From JAKAWW01 sp049965095 (GTDB lineage: Archaea; Micrarchaeota; Micrarchaeia; Micrarchaeales; Micrarchaeaceae): a DNA stretch of 30,491 nt. Both the position numbers and the translations under genes were made by a program. The notes beneath the pieces were generated by a model. That model saw only the letters and a list, made by a program, of their open reading frames with translations. It did no database searches and was not told the origin of the DNA. The stretch spans positions 1 to 30,491 of the forward strand of contig JBMFWR010000009.1 in NCBI GenBank assembly GCA_049965095.1, written 5' to 3'. Positions 14,034 through 22,596 of the stretch are shown in pieces (positions within the stretch are counted from its first letter, which is position 1; each line of letters begins with the position of its first letter).

Positions 14034-15131
14034 TTAGCGGTCTATTTCTGCCATTACAAGGTCAAGGCTCCCCAAAATGGCGAAAAGATCGGCAAACTTG
14101 TGGCCTTCTGCCATTTTAGAAATTGCTGCAAGATTTATGAAAGTTGGTGATCTCAATGAGATCCTGTATGGCTTTTGCTTGTCAGGAATCATGTATATTG
14201 TTCCTTCACCCCTTGGCAGCTCTCTTTTTACCAGCACTGGCGAGGGATCCGCGTTTGGCCCTATCAGGCGAATTGGCATACCAATGACGTCGCCCTCATC
14301 AGGCATAAGCATTAAAACTTGTCTTATTATTGATATACTCTGAAGCATTTCCTTAAACCTTACCATGTACCTGTCAAAAACATCCCCTCTGCTTCCTATA
14401 GGCACATCAAACTTTACTGCGGAATATGCATAATACGGCAATGAGCTCCTTACGTCTTCTCTTACGCCAGAACCCCTAAGAACAGGCCCCGAAACACCAT
14501 AATTTATTGCATCCGCTTTGTTGAGCACTCCAATGTTCTTTGTCCTTTCCATAAACAGCGGATTTGCATCGAGTACATCCCTGTAGGAGTTTATTTGGGG
14601 TTCAAGGTAATCAGTAAGCTCGAATGCACGCTCCTTAAAATCCTTCGGAAGCGCCCTGTTAAGCCCTCCGATCCTCCTATTAACATAGAACATGCGGCTT
14701 CCTGTAACGTCTTCTAGGAACTTGAGAACTTTTGCCCTCTCCCTAAAAGTCCACATGAACATTGTATAAAATTGGCCAAGGTCATTGCAAAAAGTGCCAA
14801 GCCAAAGCAGATGGCTTGCTATTCTTTGAAACTCCAGTAATACCGTCATTGCATACTGTGCTTGCTCTTTCATGCTTGCTTTTAGTGCCTGCTCAACAGC
14901 CGAAACATAAAGATCTTCCCATCCAAGAGGCGCTGCATAATCAAGTTTTTCAACATATGAAGGGATTTGCATGAACATTCTGGTTTCCATCAGTTTCTCT
15001 ACGCCCCTATGCAGAAAACCAATGTGTGGTTCTACTTTTTTTATTGTGTCGCCGTCCACATGGACCACAAGCCTCAATACTCCGTGAGTGCTTGGATGTA
15101 TCGGCCCTACATTTACTTGCATTATTGGCAT
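14034..15131 (-). CDS. nuoD: NADH-quinone oxidoreductase-type complex I, subunit D
   Basis: A 365-residue 49-kDa-type subunit. The N-terminus has QVNVGPIHPSTHGVLR with the quinone-site H-P-S-T-H-G loop, then EPHIGFLHRGVEKLME. The middle holds GSRMFYVNRRIGG, and the C-terminus RSPTFINLAAI. It ends MAEIDR, where the family commonly ends with a D-P/E-V-D-R-like sequence. This subunit sits at the junction with subunit B and forms the quinone pocket. It is free-standing rather than fused to NuoC as in E. coli. The ATG at 15131 abuts the nuoC TAA with no gap. The membrane subunits H, I and J-N and the NADH-input subunits E-G are not in the window, so the electron donor cannot be inferred. Confidence 0.96.
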   Translation of the reverse strand: MPIMQVNVGPIHPSTHGVLRLVVHVDGDTIKKVEPHIGFLHRGVEKLMETRMFMQIPSYVEKLDYAAPLGWEDLYVSAVEQALKASMKEQAQYAMTVLLEFQRIASHLLWLGTFCNDLGQFYTMFMWTFRERAKVLKFLEDVTGSRMFYVNRRIGGLNRALPKDFKERAFELTDYLEPQINSYRDVLDANPLFMERTKNIGVLNKADAINYGVSGPVLRGSGVREDVRSSLPYYAYSAVKFDVPIGSRGDVFDRYMVRFKEMLQSISIIRQVLMLMPDEGDVIGMPIRLIGPNADPSPVLVKRELPRGEGTIYMIPDKQKPYRISLRSPTFINLAAISKMAEGHKFADLFAILGSLDLVMAEIDR

Positions 15132-15503
15132 TTAATCACGCTTCTTGTAATCCTTTGCCCATACGAAGCTTTTTCGCAGCGGAGCTTCAGCCCCATTCCA
15201 TTCCTCGAGAAGGAGCTTTTTTACCGATCTACCTTCTATATTTATACCAAACATTTCTGAGAGTTCACGTTCGTACCAGTCAGCAGCTTTAAACAGTTCA
15301 AGAACGGTTGGCAGGGAAGGATTTTCAGGCTTGAGCCTAACTATTACCAATTCATCTTTCTTCGAATCGATGTTGTAGAGAATATATACTACATCCACAT
15401 GGTCGACGTAGTCTACCGCTGTTATCTTTTTAAGATAATCATAGCCTTTTTCCTTAAGGTCTTTCAATGTCTCCACTAATAGTTCTCGCTGAATTTCCTG
15501 CAT
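15132..15503 (-). CDS. nuoC: Complex I subunit C (30-kDa type)
   Basis: A 123-residue subunit from the ATG at 15503. The diagnostic region is FKAADWYERELSEMFGINIEG, the NuoC signature (A-x-W-x-E-R-E-x-x-D/E-M-F-G-I), and the protein ends with PLRKSFVWAKDYKKRD. It is a shorter form than many bacterial NuoC proteins. The subunit is a peripheral-arm component next to NuoD. A GTG at 15512 also opens the frame. Either start places it 50 to 59 nt inside the end of nuoB, a long overlap for this operon. Confidence 0.93.
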   Translation of the reverse strand: MQEIQRELLVETLKDLKEKGYDYLKKITAVDYVDHVDVVYILYNIDSKKDELVIVRLKPENPSLPTVLELFKAADWYERELSEMFGINIEGRSVKKLLLEEWNGAEAPLRKSFVWAKDYKKRD

Positions 15504-16107
15504 TTTTACCACTTATCTTGTCCTGAAGTTTCATTATTGCATCGAACAGGTTCTCAGGCTTTGGCGGGCATCCCGCAACATATACGTCAACAGGTAGTAT
15601 CTGATCTATGCCTTGTATGATATTGTAGCTTTCCCACCATGGTCCCCCGCTTGTAGCACATTCGCCGTATGCTATAACATAGCTCGGCTTCGCCATCTGC
15701 TCATAAAGCCTCTTTACCCTTGGCGCCATAGATTTTGTAACCCAGCCAGCAACGATCATCAAATCAGCCTGCCTTGGGGTACCCCTAAACAACAGATAAC
15801 CTTTCCTTTCCGCATCTATTCGGGCTGCTCCAAAATCCATAAGCTCCATCGCACAGCAAGCCAGGCCGAACAACAATGGCCATACTGAATTTGACCTGCC
15901 CCAATTTATGACACCTTTTGCACCTTCCTTGGTTATCTCACTGAGCTTTGCAAAAAGCACGTTGATATTTGTATTGTACTGCTTTGCCGATTCTTCGACT
16001 AGCTTAGACATCTCTTTTTCGGCGTTTAAAAACTCTTCCTCGGTATATGGGGGCTTTGTACTAATGCTCAGGTTCATCTTTGCGAGGCCCTTTTTATCTT
16101 CAGTCAT
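15454..16107 (-). CDS. nuoB: Complex I subunit B (N2 iron-sulfur cluster subunit)
   Basis: A 217-residue PSST-type subunit from the ATG at 16107. All four ligands of cluster N2 are visible: C84-C85 in FGLACCAMEL, C150 in YGECATSGGPW and C180 in VAGCPPKPE. RGTPRQADLMIVAGWVT matches the family core. The subunit passes electrons to quinone at the boundary with NuoD. GGTG lies 6-9 nt before the ATG, and the first 8 nt overlap the end of nuoA, suggesting coupled translation. The C-terminal 17 or so residues beyond the conserved core overlap nuoC. The N-terminal 60 residues are polar and less conserved; an internal Met (NLSIST) is an alternative start. Confidence 0.96.
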   Translation of the reverse strand: MTEDKKGLAKMNLSISTKPPYTEEEFLNAEKEMSKLVEESAKQYNTNINVLFAKLSEITKEGAKGVINWGRSNSVWPLLFGLACCAMELMDFGAARIDAERKGYLLFRGTPRQADLMIVAGWVTKSMAPRVKRLYEQMAKPSYVIAYGECATSGGPWWESYNIIQGIDQILPVDVYVAGCPPKPENLFDAIMKLQDKISGKNAGNSARTISGDIERP

Positions 16108-16456
16108 TTCTTGCACCTATTATCTTGTAGCCTGCAATGGCCATTAACATTGCAAAAATGGCCAATGCAAGAATGTAAATACTTGTGTCATAGCTTACAA
16201 GCCTTGCCACATAAGCCCAAAGAAGCAATACCACCACAACAACCTCGAAAGGCAAGAACAGCATAAAGTAGGGCATGTATTCATTGTACACATCAATGTT
16301 TTGCCCTATTGATAGCTCTCCGCTCTCGTACGGGGCACTTTTGACGGCATTATTAGGCGCATTATATCTTATCAGCTTTGATACGAGCATAAGCAAGAGA
16401 GGTATTGCGATGCTGAAAAGTGCAAAGAATATGATTGCTATGTAATTGTAGATCAT
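16100..16456 (-). CDS. nuoA: Complex I subunit A (membrane)
   Basis: A 118-residue membrane protein with three transmembrane segments (about 4-26, 61-84, 92-112) and the signature SAPYESGE in the loop after the first helix, whose acidic residues are conserved in NuoA/ND3. That loop contacts subunits B and D near the quinone site. It is the first gene of nuoABCD, with a TATA box 32-39 nt upstream. The frame is complete and of normal family length. Confidence 0.94.
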   Translation of the reverse strand: MIYNYIAIIFFALFSIAIPLLLMLVSKLIRYNAPNNAVKSAPYESGELSIGQNIDVYNEYMPYFMLFLPFEVVVVVLLLWAYVARLVSYDTSIYILALAIFAMLMAIAGYKIIGARND

Positions 16457-16487
16457 TGCATACGCCAGTTAGATAATAACTTCCCAA

Positions 16488-16495
16488 AATATAAA
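16488..16495 (-). promoter_or_regulatory. Probable TATA box for nuoABCD
   Basis: TTTATATT on the minus strand lies 32-39 nt before the nuoA ATG, which would give a leader of a few bases. Confidence 0.4.
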
Positions 16496-16505
16496 GATTT
16501 TACTT

Positions 16506-16513
16506 TTTATATA
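16506..16513 (+). promoter_or_regulatory. Probable TATA box for dtdA
   Basis: TTTATATA lies 87 nt before the dtdA ATG at 16600, predicting a start near 16538 and a leader of about 60 nt. The in-frame TTG at 16525 is too close to this box to be used with it. Confidence 0.4.
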
Positions 16514-16543
16514 TCTTCTGCTTTTTGGCGGCACGCGCAATAA

Positions 16544-16565
16544 AAGCAAATCATAAAATTTGCTT
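16544..16565 (+). repeat. Inverted repeat (hairpin) in the dtdA leader
   Basis: AAGCAAAT (16544-16551) and ATTTGCTT (16558-16565) are exact inverted copies separated by CATAAA. In the predicted leader RNA they would form an 8-bp stem with a 6-base loop, about 35 nt before the ATG. No T tract follows closely, so it is not an obvious terminator. Confidence 0.5.
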
Positions 16566-16599
16566 GCACAACACCAATAAGCATGTACAAAATGGTAAA

Positions 16600-17391
16600 A
16601 TGTTGATAGTATATTCAAAAAGTGATGAAGTAGGCAGTTGCATTGCAAGCCACCTTATGAAAATTATCGATTTCAATACTAAAATTGAGCTTATGAACAC
16701 TACATTTCCATACAGCGATGACATTAAAGCAGCTTTGATTGAGTTGAATGGCGAGCTTGTAAACGCAGAATATCTGGATGGAATAGGAATGGGCACGATA
16801 CTGTTTCTTAGCAAGCACAGCAGCGCAAAGAACGTTCCGGCATACACAGTACATGCAACAGGAAACTGGTCAGGAGAAGCGCTTCTTGGAGGAAAGCCCC
16901 GTGCACTTAGTGTTTCAGACCCAATGCTGATGTGCGCGCTTTTGCATTCTATCTCAAAAAGGAATAAGGACAGCGCAATGCAGGTAACATATGAAGCAAC
17001 TCATCATGGCCCGCTACTCGATACGCCATCGGTATTTGTCGAGATTGAAAAAAACAGCTTTAACGATGAGAGATGCATGCTTGTTGCCAGGTCCATAGTT
17101 GATGCAATTAAAAACAGCTCTTTGTGCAAGGATATGCCAATAGCGATCGGTATTGGAGGCACCCATTATTCGGCAAGGTTCACATCAATCGCGCTTTCCG
17201 GCAAATATGCTTTTAGCCATATAATTCCAAAATATTATGTAGATGAGATAGCAATGGCAAGGCATGCAATTGAAAGATCTGTGCCAAAAGCATCGCTTGC
17301 TGTGATAGAATGGAAAAGTATAAATTCTGCCAAAAGAGAAATTATTTTAAGAGAACTTGAAAAGAGTGGTATTCCTTATGAAAGGGTATAA
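16600..17391 (+). CDS. dtdA: D-aminoacyl-tRNA deacylase, archaeal/plant GEK1 type
   Basis: A 263-residue enzyme that frees tRNA from wrongly attached D-amino acids, in the DtdA (GEK1) family rather than bacterial DTD1. Recognisable blocks are ILFLSKHSSAKNVPAYTVH followed by ATGNW, YEATHHGPLLDTPSVFVEI, and IGIGGTHYSARF. These histidine-rich segments resemble the zinc site of the family. The ATG at 16600 starts the family N-terminus MLIVYSKSDEVGS; an open frame extends to a TTG at 16525 but adds residues unlike the family. The last 14 nt overlap the start of the surface protein gene. One oddity is G-G-T-H where I recall G-G-G-H in most members. Confidence 0.92.
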   Translation: MLIVYSKSDEVGSCIASHLMKIIDFNTKIELMNTTFPYSDDIKAALIELNGELVNAEYLDGIGMGTILFLSKHSSAKNVPAYTVHATGNWSGEALLGGKPRALSVSDPMLMCALLHSISKRNKDSAMQVTYEATHHGPLLDTPSVFVEIEKNSFNDERCMLVARSIVDAIKNSSLCKDMPIAIGIGGTHYSARFTSIALSGKYAFSHIIPKYYVDEIAMARHAIERSVPKASLAVIEWKSINSAKREIILRELEKSGIPYERV

Positions 17392-19363
17392 TTTTATGCT
17401 TGCGTTTGCTTTTTCACTATTTTTGGTGAGCATTGCAAGCGCACAGTACTGGTTTCAGACAGGAGTGCGCAGTTCCAATGGTGCTGCATTCAACTATGGC
17501 GCAAGCGTTTCCATACAAACAATATATCAAAACATATCGGAAGGCTCTTTAGGTTATTGGATTGGAGAAGACCTCTCAAACGGCGCTTTTCTTCAGATAG
17601 GCTATGAGATAGTAAATTCTAGCGGAGATTATCCATCATATTGCAGTCCGACAGCAGGTTGCAGCAATTATACGTTTATAAAAGCGGGGGTGCCCACATA
17701 CTTCTGGGAGTACTTCCCTGCAGGGTATTCGGGTAGCCAATTTTACGGGGGCTTGGGACAAAACGGCTCGGCAGGAGCAAACGGCACGTTTAATACATAT
17801 TCATTTAGGTCTGAAGGCAACACATGGTACTTTTATGTAAATGGAAAGCTTGTCGGAAGCGCTTATCTCGGCGCTTCTTCTTCTGGGGCAAATCCGCCAG
17901 TAGCATTCGGAGAAGTTGCAGGCACGGAAACAAACTCTTCGCCAATGCAGATAGTAAGATTCAGAAATCTTGAGTACTATGATGGCAGCACATACAAGCT
18001 GGTGCCAAAAGGCTATTCTTACATTGGCTATGGAAAAGGAAGCCTTACAAGCTTAGCGAATCCTTATGGAATATCTGAGGTAGGGAGCTTCGTTGACTAC
18101 TTTGAAGTAGGCTCGGGCTTGCCGCTTCAAAACCATACCGAGTTATGGCAGCTTGGCTATTCGCTTAATGTTATATCAGAATATGCCAATATATCATATT
18201 CTGGAAACTACTCAGCATATTCAACAGTGTACATCGAAGCGCCAGCTTACGTCTACTTGGGCAGTGGCAAGAGAGCAGCTTTTATGAGATGGATTGGAAG
18301 TGGTATTGGTTCATATAGTGGCAGCTCTTTAAACGCTTCTGTGGAAATGGACTCCAATATTACAGAACAAGCGGTTTGGCAGGTACAATATCTGCTTAAT
18401 ACATCAAATACCTATGGACTAGTAAACGGCTCCGGCTGGTATCCTGCAAATTCAACAGTGCACCTTAGTGTTGAAAGTACATCAATTTACGTTGGGGTTG
18501 GAAAACGCATCGAGTTTCTTGGATGGAGTAATGGCGAGAAAAACCCAGCTATAAGTATTATAATGGGAGGCCCGCTTTCCATTAGCCCTATTTGGGCACT
18601 TCAATACCTTGTCAATGCATCAACCCAATATGGCAATTTGACTGGCGTAGGTTGGTATAACGCAAACTCCACCGCCTCGATTTACGAGGGTGCAACTCTT
18701 GTTAGCAGAGGGACCAACACATATGGATTTTATTCGTGGAGCAATGGTAGCACAGAGAACCCACTTGTTTTCAAGGTAACACATCCAGTACTGTTATCTG
18801 CTATATACGTACCAGTATATAGGGAAAACCTTGAGGCTTTTGGAAGTGACGGGCAACAGCTTCAAAATGTTTCTTATGTTATAGATGGAAAAGGAGTAAA
18901 TTCTTCGGTATTGTTTTTTTCAGGCAAAACCTATACAATAAACGATGCCAAATACAATGGGGTGCAAATAGCCCTCAATGAACCTATTAAGGTTAATGAA
19001 TCAGGATCAATAAAGCTTGTCCTTCCGGTATACAATGTCGCGGTATACACAAAAAGTGTTTTGGGAGCACCAGTCAATGCAACACTTAATATAACATTTT
19101 TAAATGGAACAAGCATTTTACTTCATACAGGAGCAAATGGCTACGCTTTGCTAAAGAATGTGCCTTATGGCTCGTTCAACGCAACCGCAAGCTTCTTCGG
19201 CCCACAAATCAGGATAAGCGCAAAAGGAAGCAAGACTGCACAGATAACTATGCTGCTCTCTCCGTGGACGCTTGCCATGGTAATTTTTGCAGCAATTGCC
19301 TCTTTCTTGTTTGAAAGAATAGTTTATGGCATCAAGGTAAGAAGAAAGGTGCAACGGGATTAA
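17378..19363 (+). CDS. Large secreted, membrane-anchored repeat protein
   Basis: From the ATG at 17378 the protein has 661 residues. A signal peptide is clear: hydrophobic residues 5-20, then SIASA with probable cleavage after Ala22. The first 210 mature residues look like a beta-sandwich (aromatic and Gly-rich, ending MQIVRFRNLEYYDG). Three related units of 72-77 residues follow (about 258-482), then a carboxypeptidase-regulatory-like beta domain (APVNATLNITFLNG, TGANGYALLKNVPYGSFNA). Near the end one transmembrane helix (LAMVIFAAIASFLF) is followed by a basic tail, so the body faces outward. It contains many N-x-S/T sites, suggesting N-glycosylation. An S-layer-associated or adhesion role is inferred. 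The gene overlaps dtdA by 14 nt; an in-frame TTG at 17357 is less likely as the start. Confidence 0.75.
   Translation: MKGYNFMLAFAFSLFLVSIASAQYWFQTGVRSSNGAAFNYGASVSIQTIYQNISEGSLGYWIGEDLSNGAFLQIGYEIVNSSGDYPSYCSPTAGCSNYTFIKAGVPTYFWEYFPAGYSGSQFYGGLGQNGSAGANGTFNTYSFRSEGNTWYFYVNGKLVGSAYLGASSSGANPPVAFGEVAGTETNSSPMQIVRFRNLEYYDGSTYKLVPKGYSYIGYGKGSLTSLANPYGISEVGSFVDYFEVGSGLPLQNHTELWQLGYSLNVISEYANISYSGNYSAYSTVYIEAPAYVYLGSGKRAAFMRWIGSGIGSYSGSSLNASVEMDSNITEQAVWQVQYLLNTSNTYGLVNGSGWYPANSTVHLSVESTSIYVGVGKRIEFLGWSNGEKNPAISIIMGGPLSISPIWALQYLVNASTQYGNLTGVGWYNANSTASIYEGATLVSRGTNTYGFYSWSNGSTENPLVFKVTHPVLLSAIYVPVYRENLEAFGSDGQQLQNVSYVIDGKGVNSSVLFFSGKTYTINDAKYNGVQIALNEPIKVNESGSIKLVLPVYNVAVYTKSVLGAPVNATLNITFLNGTSILLHTGANGYALLKNVPYGSFNATASFFGPQIRISAKGSKTAQITMLLSPWTLAMVIFAAIASFLFERIVYGIKVRRKVQRD
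18149..18823 (+). repeat. Three tandem protein repeats in the surface protein
   Basis: Units begin at about 18149, 18380 and 18596 and encode 77, 72 and 76 residues. Shared features are an opening Q-x-x-Y/L-x-x-N/V, Y-G-x-x-x-G-x-G-W-Y-x-x-N-S-T in units 2 and 3, a V-G-x-G-K-R-x-x-F-x-x-W segment in units 1 and 2, W-S-N-G in units 2 and 3, and a closing aromatic residue. The layout resembles the divergent InlB B-repeat type of beta domain. Similarity is at protein level; DNA copies have diverged. Confidence 0.6.
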
Positions 19364-19377
19364 CTCTTGTGGTAGTA

Positions 19378-22095
19378 ATGAATGATATATACAAGACTTT
19401 TATTTCTAGGTATAAGACCTATACAGATATACAGAAGGTTGCAATACCTATAGTAAGAGAGGGCAGCAACTGCATTGTAACTGCTCCGACCGGCAGCGGG
19501 AAAACTGAAGCTGTAGTTTTGCCACTACTTGATATGATTGCCAAATCCGGCAAGAAGGAAGGGATAATTGCAATATACATAACGCCGCTGCGTGCACTGA
19601 ACAGGGATATGATTGCAAGGCTTGAATGGCTTTGCAGCGAAGCAGGAGTTACCATAGGAGTAAGGCACAGCGACACATTACAAAAAGAGAAGGCAAAGCA
19701 GTCAAGAGAAGCGCCGCAATTGCTCATCACAACACCAGAGACGCTGCAGAGTATACTGCCTACTATATCGTTCAAAGACCACCTGAAAAATGTAAAAGCT
19801 GTTGTTGTTGACGAGGTACATGAAATATATTATAGCAAGAGAGGAGCGCAACTTTCACTAGGCCTGGAAAGGCTGGAGGAACTTGCACCTAAATTCCAAC
19901 GCATTGGCATCAGCGCAACTATAGGTGATATAAGGCAAGCTTCAAAATTTCTTTGCGGTGATCGCCCGTGCAAAATTGCAAAAGCAGAAAATCACAAAGA
20001 TGCAAGCATAGAAATTAGATTAGAAACCAATTATGGCAAAAAGCTTGAGGAGGCACTTAGCAAGTATGGCCTTGACAAGAAGGCGCTTTCTAGGTTAAAC
20101 ACTGTAATAGAGCTCATAAAAAGGTCAAAATCAACCCTTATATTTGCAAATACGAGGCAGGTTGTAGAGGCGGTAGGGAGCAGGCTCATCTATGTAAATA
20201 GCATCATGCCTTTTGGAGGTATCGGCGTCCACCACGGCTCGCTTGATAGGGAAGAAAGGATAAAGATGGAAAACAGCTTCAAGGAGGGAAAAATAAAAGC
20301 AATAATTGCTACAAGCTCTCTTGAGCTTGGCATTGACATAGGTAACATAGACCTTGTAATACAGTATGGATCTCCGAAACAGGTGCTCAGGCTTGTGCAA
20401 AGGATAGGGAGAAGCGGTCACAGCAGAGAAGGAGTTTCTCAAGGCGCAATAATCCCTTTGAATGAGATAGACATGCTTGAATCCATTGCAATAAAGGAGC
20501 TTGCCAATTTACACGAATACGAATCTTTCCCACCACACATGAAGGCTCGTGACGTTCTTGCAAACCAGCTGTGCGGCATTGCTTTGGATAAAGGGAATAC
20601 AAACATTGATGAAATTCTCGGGATAATAAGGCGCTCACATCTTTACAGTAGCATTACCAGGGAGGAGCTTGCAAACCAGCTTGAATTCATGTCAAAGCAG
20701 CGCATGATAGGCTATGACGGTAGCACAGTAACAAGCGGGCCAAGGACTAGGATGTACTATTACAAGCACCTAAGCGTGATTCCCGATTCCAAGCGCTTTG
20801 TTGTAAAAAATATAATAGACAACCACATAATATCCTCGCTTGATGAACACTTTGTAATATCAAATGTTGACGAAGGCACAGTATTTATAACAAAAGGGCT
20901 ACCATGGAAAGTAGTGAGCATAGATGAAGATGTAATAAGCGTGGAGCCTTCTGTAGATATGGATGCCGCAGTGCCAGATTGGACTGGAGAGGACATACCA
21001 GTAAGCATAAAGGTTGCAAAGCGCGTATTCGAGCTTGTCGGCAGGAACAATCTTAGCATGCTTGAAGAGCTCAGGGATCAAGCCAATTACTTCATACCGA
21101 ACAAAGAGGATATTTTTATAGAATATACCGACAAGGCAAGCGTTGTTTACACTGGCCTCGGCACCCAGGCAAACGAGGCGCTGTCAAGGCTTTTGGCATA
21201 TATAATAAGCTCTAGGCGCGGTGCAGATGTCATAACCAAATCATCCCCATATATAATATACATAGAGGAGAGCGTCGATGCTGTAGTAAGCGCATTGAAA
21301 AGCGTAAAGGCGGCGAATTTAGAAAGGATGCTTTCAAGCGCAATAGAAGGCACCGAATTGTTTAGATACCGCTTCATTACAATAGCCAAGCTGTTCGGCT
21401 TGGTGGAAAAAGGCACGTCGGTTACAAAGTCTACGGCAAAGCGCCTCATAAGACTACTGAACGATACACCCATATACAAGGAAACACAGCGCGAGCTTCT
21501 CAAAAACTATTTTGATCTTGAAAGCCTCAGTGAATTTGCAAGCCAGTTGGAAAGCGGAAAGCTTAAGCTAAAAATTGTTGAAAAAAGCAGGCTTAGCCCG
21601 TTTACAAATATTATAATAAACTCTGCATACTACACCAAAGAGCTTGTTTCACCACAGATACCCAGCGAAGCCATAATAAAATCCTTCTCCGATTCGATAT
21701 TGTCAAAAAGCATAAAGCTAATATGCACATATTGCGGCTTTTCATTCCAGCGCAAACTTTCCGAAATAAACGGCAAAGAAATCAGATGTCCAAGCTGCAA
21801 CAGCAGTATGATTGCACCACATAGCGACGAATGGGAAAAGGTAATAAGAAAAAGGATAAGCGGAGCAAGGCTTAGCAAGGCGGAAAAAGAGGAATTGAAG
21901 GAGATACTAGCATATGCGGACCTTCTGAGCGCATATGGTGGAAGGGCCGCTGTGGCCTTGTCTGTTTACGGCGTTGGCAGAAAAACCGCCGCTAGAGTTT
22001 TAATGATGCTAAAACGCGAAGACAACGCATTCTTCATGGATCTGCTTGATGCGCAAAAAACTTTCATAAGGACCAAAAAATATTGGTCTGTGTGA
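19378..22095 (+). CDS. lhr: Lhr-family superfamily 2 helicase
   Basis: A 905-residue helicase from the ATG at 19378; an upstream GTG at 19369 is also in frame. Motifs in order are Q-motif-like Y-T-D-I-Q-K, Walker A TAPTGSGKT (35-43), YITPLRALNRD, TTPETLQ, D145-E-V-H-E, S179-A-T-I-G-D, IIATSSLELGIDIG and QRIGRSGHSREG. A winged-helix and Lhr core region follows. The C-terminus adds a zinc ribbon, C783-x2-C786 and C804-x2-C807, and a helix-hairpin-helix-like segment (YGVGRKTAARVL), which suggest DNA-structure binding. Lhr proteins unwind DNA or DNA-RNA hybrids in repair and RNA processing. The stop is directly adjacent to the trm56 stop on the other strand, so any read-through transcripts would overlap. 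Confidence 0.93.
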   Translation: MNDIYKTFISRYKTYTDIQKVAIPIVREGSNCIVTAPTGSGKTEAVVLPLLDMIAKSGKKEGIIAIYITPLRALNRDMIARLEWLCSEAGVTIGVRHSDTLQKEKAKQSREAPQLLITTPETLQSILPTISFKDHLKNVKAVVVDEVHEIYYSKRGAQLSLGLERLEELAPKFQRIGISATIGDIRQASKFLCGDRPCKIAKAENHKDASIEIRLETNYGKKLEEALSKYGLDKKALSRLNTVIELIKRSKSTLIFANTRQVVEAVGSRLIYVNSIMPFGGIGVHHGSLDREERIKMENSFKEGKIKAIIATSSLELGIDIGNIDLVIQYGSPKQVLRLVQRIGRSGHSREGVSQGAIIPLNEIDMLESIAIKELANLHEYESFPPHMKARDVLANQLCGIALDKGNTNIDEILGIIRRSHLYSSITREELANQLEFMSKQRMIGYDGSTVTSGPRTRMYYYKHLSVIPDSKRFVVKNIIDNHIISSLDEHFVISNVDEGTVFITKGLPWKVVSIDEDVISVEPSVDMDAAVPDWTGEDIPVSIKVAKRVFELVGRNNLSMLEELRDQANYFIPNKEDIFIEYTDKASVVYTGLGTQANEALSRLLAYIISSRRGADVITKSSPYIIYIEESVDAVVSALKSVKAANLERMLSSAIEGTELFRYRFITIAKLFGLVEKGTSVTKSTAKRLIRLLNDTPIYKETQRELLKNYFDLESLSEFASQLESGKLKLKIVEKSRLSPFTNIIINSAYYTKELVSPQIPSEAIIKSFSDSILSKSIKLICTYCGFSFQRKLSEINGKEIRCPSCNSSMIAPHSDEWEKVIRKRISGARLSKAEKEELKEILAYADLLSAYGGRAAVALSVYGVGRKTAARVLMMLKREDNAFFMDLLDAQKTFIRTKKYWSV

Positions 22096-22596
22096 CTATC
22101 TTTTATTTTCTGCATTGTCGCCAGGAACTATCTTGTATTTTGCGTTTTCAAAATGCATTGCAAGTTCCCTGCCTTCATAAAACATGTGCAGGAGAACGGC
22201 AAGTGCTGAAGAGCCTGAATGTGGTTGGGTGGTTAAGCTTACTTCAAAATCAGCTATCTTCAGGATTTCCGCAAGTGCCTCCTTTGTTGTTATCACTACA
22301 AGCAGATTTTTGTATGTCTTAATTGCATATATTGTCTTGCTTATCGGGGTGCCGAACCTTGTAAGATAAATGATCTTGTATGATTGCTTTGCCTTTACTA
22401 CCTCTGCATAATCGCGGGCAAATCCAACAGAAAATGAGCCGCCCCATTTTGAATTGAGCAGGCTAATGTTGCGTTTTAAGCGGGGATCTGGCTTTGACAC
22501 AAATATTATCTCTGATGCCCCAAAAGCTCTTGCTGTCTGCGCAAGATTAACGCTGCATTCGTAGCTGCACTTGCCCACGACCAGTACACTTATCAT
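22096..22596 (-). CDS. trm56: tRNA (cytidine(56)-2'-O)-methyltransferase
   Basis: A 166-residue SPOUT methyltransferase matching archaeal Trm56, which 2'-O-methylates C56 in the T-loop of tRNAs. The family order is visible: NLAQTARAFGASEIIFVSK, WGGSFSV, IIYLTRFGTPI, LLVVITTKEAL, and the C-terminal knot region TTQPHSGSSALAVLLHMFYE with FENAKYKIVP. The usual N-Q-P-H-S reads T-Q-P-H-S here. Its N-terminus is a little shorter than the common form (V-L-R-L-G-H-R-x-x-R-D), with the arginine-rich stretch replaced by VLVVGKCSYECS. The ATG overlaps the gyrA stop by 4 nt (ATGA), so it is translated with gyrA. Confidence 0.9.
   Translation of the reverse strand: MISVLVVGKCSYECSVNLAQTARAFGASEIIFVSKPDPRLKRNISLLNSKWGGSFSVGFARDYAEVVKAKQSYKIIYLTRFGTPISKTIYAIKTYKNLLVVITTKEALAEILKIADFEVSLTTQPHSGSSALAVLLHMFYEGRELAMHFENAKYKIVPGDNAENKR

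Noticed and set aside
17378..22095. Surface protein plus Lhr helicase considered as a possible defence island
   Set aside because: Lhr is a common archaeal housekeeping helicase, there is no nuclease, methyltransferase or NTPase partner typical of defence systems, and codon use does not differ from the neighbours.
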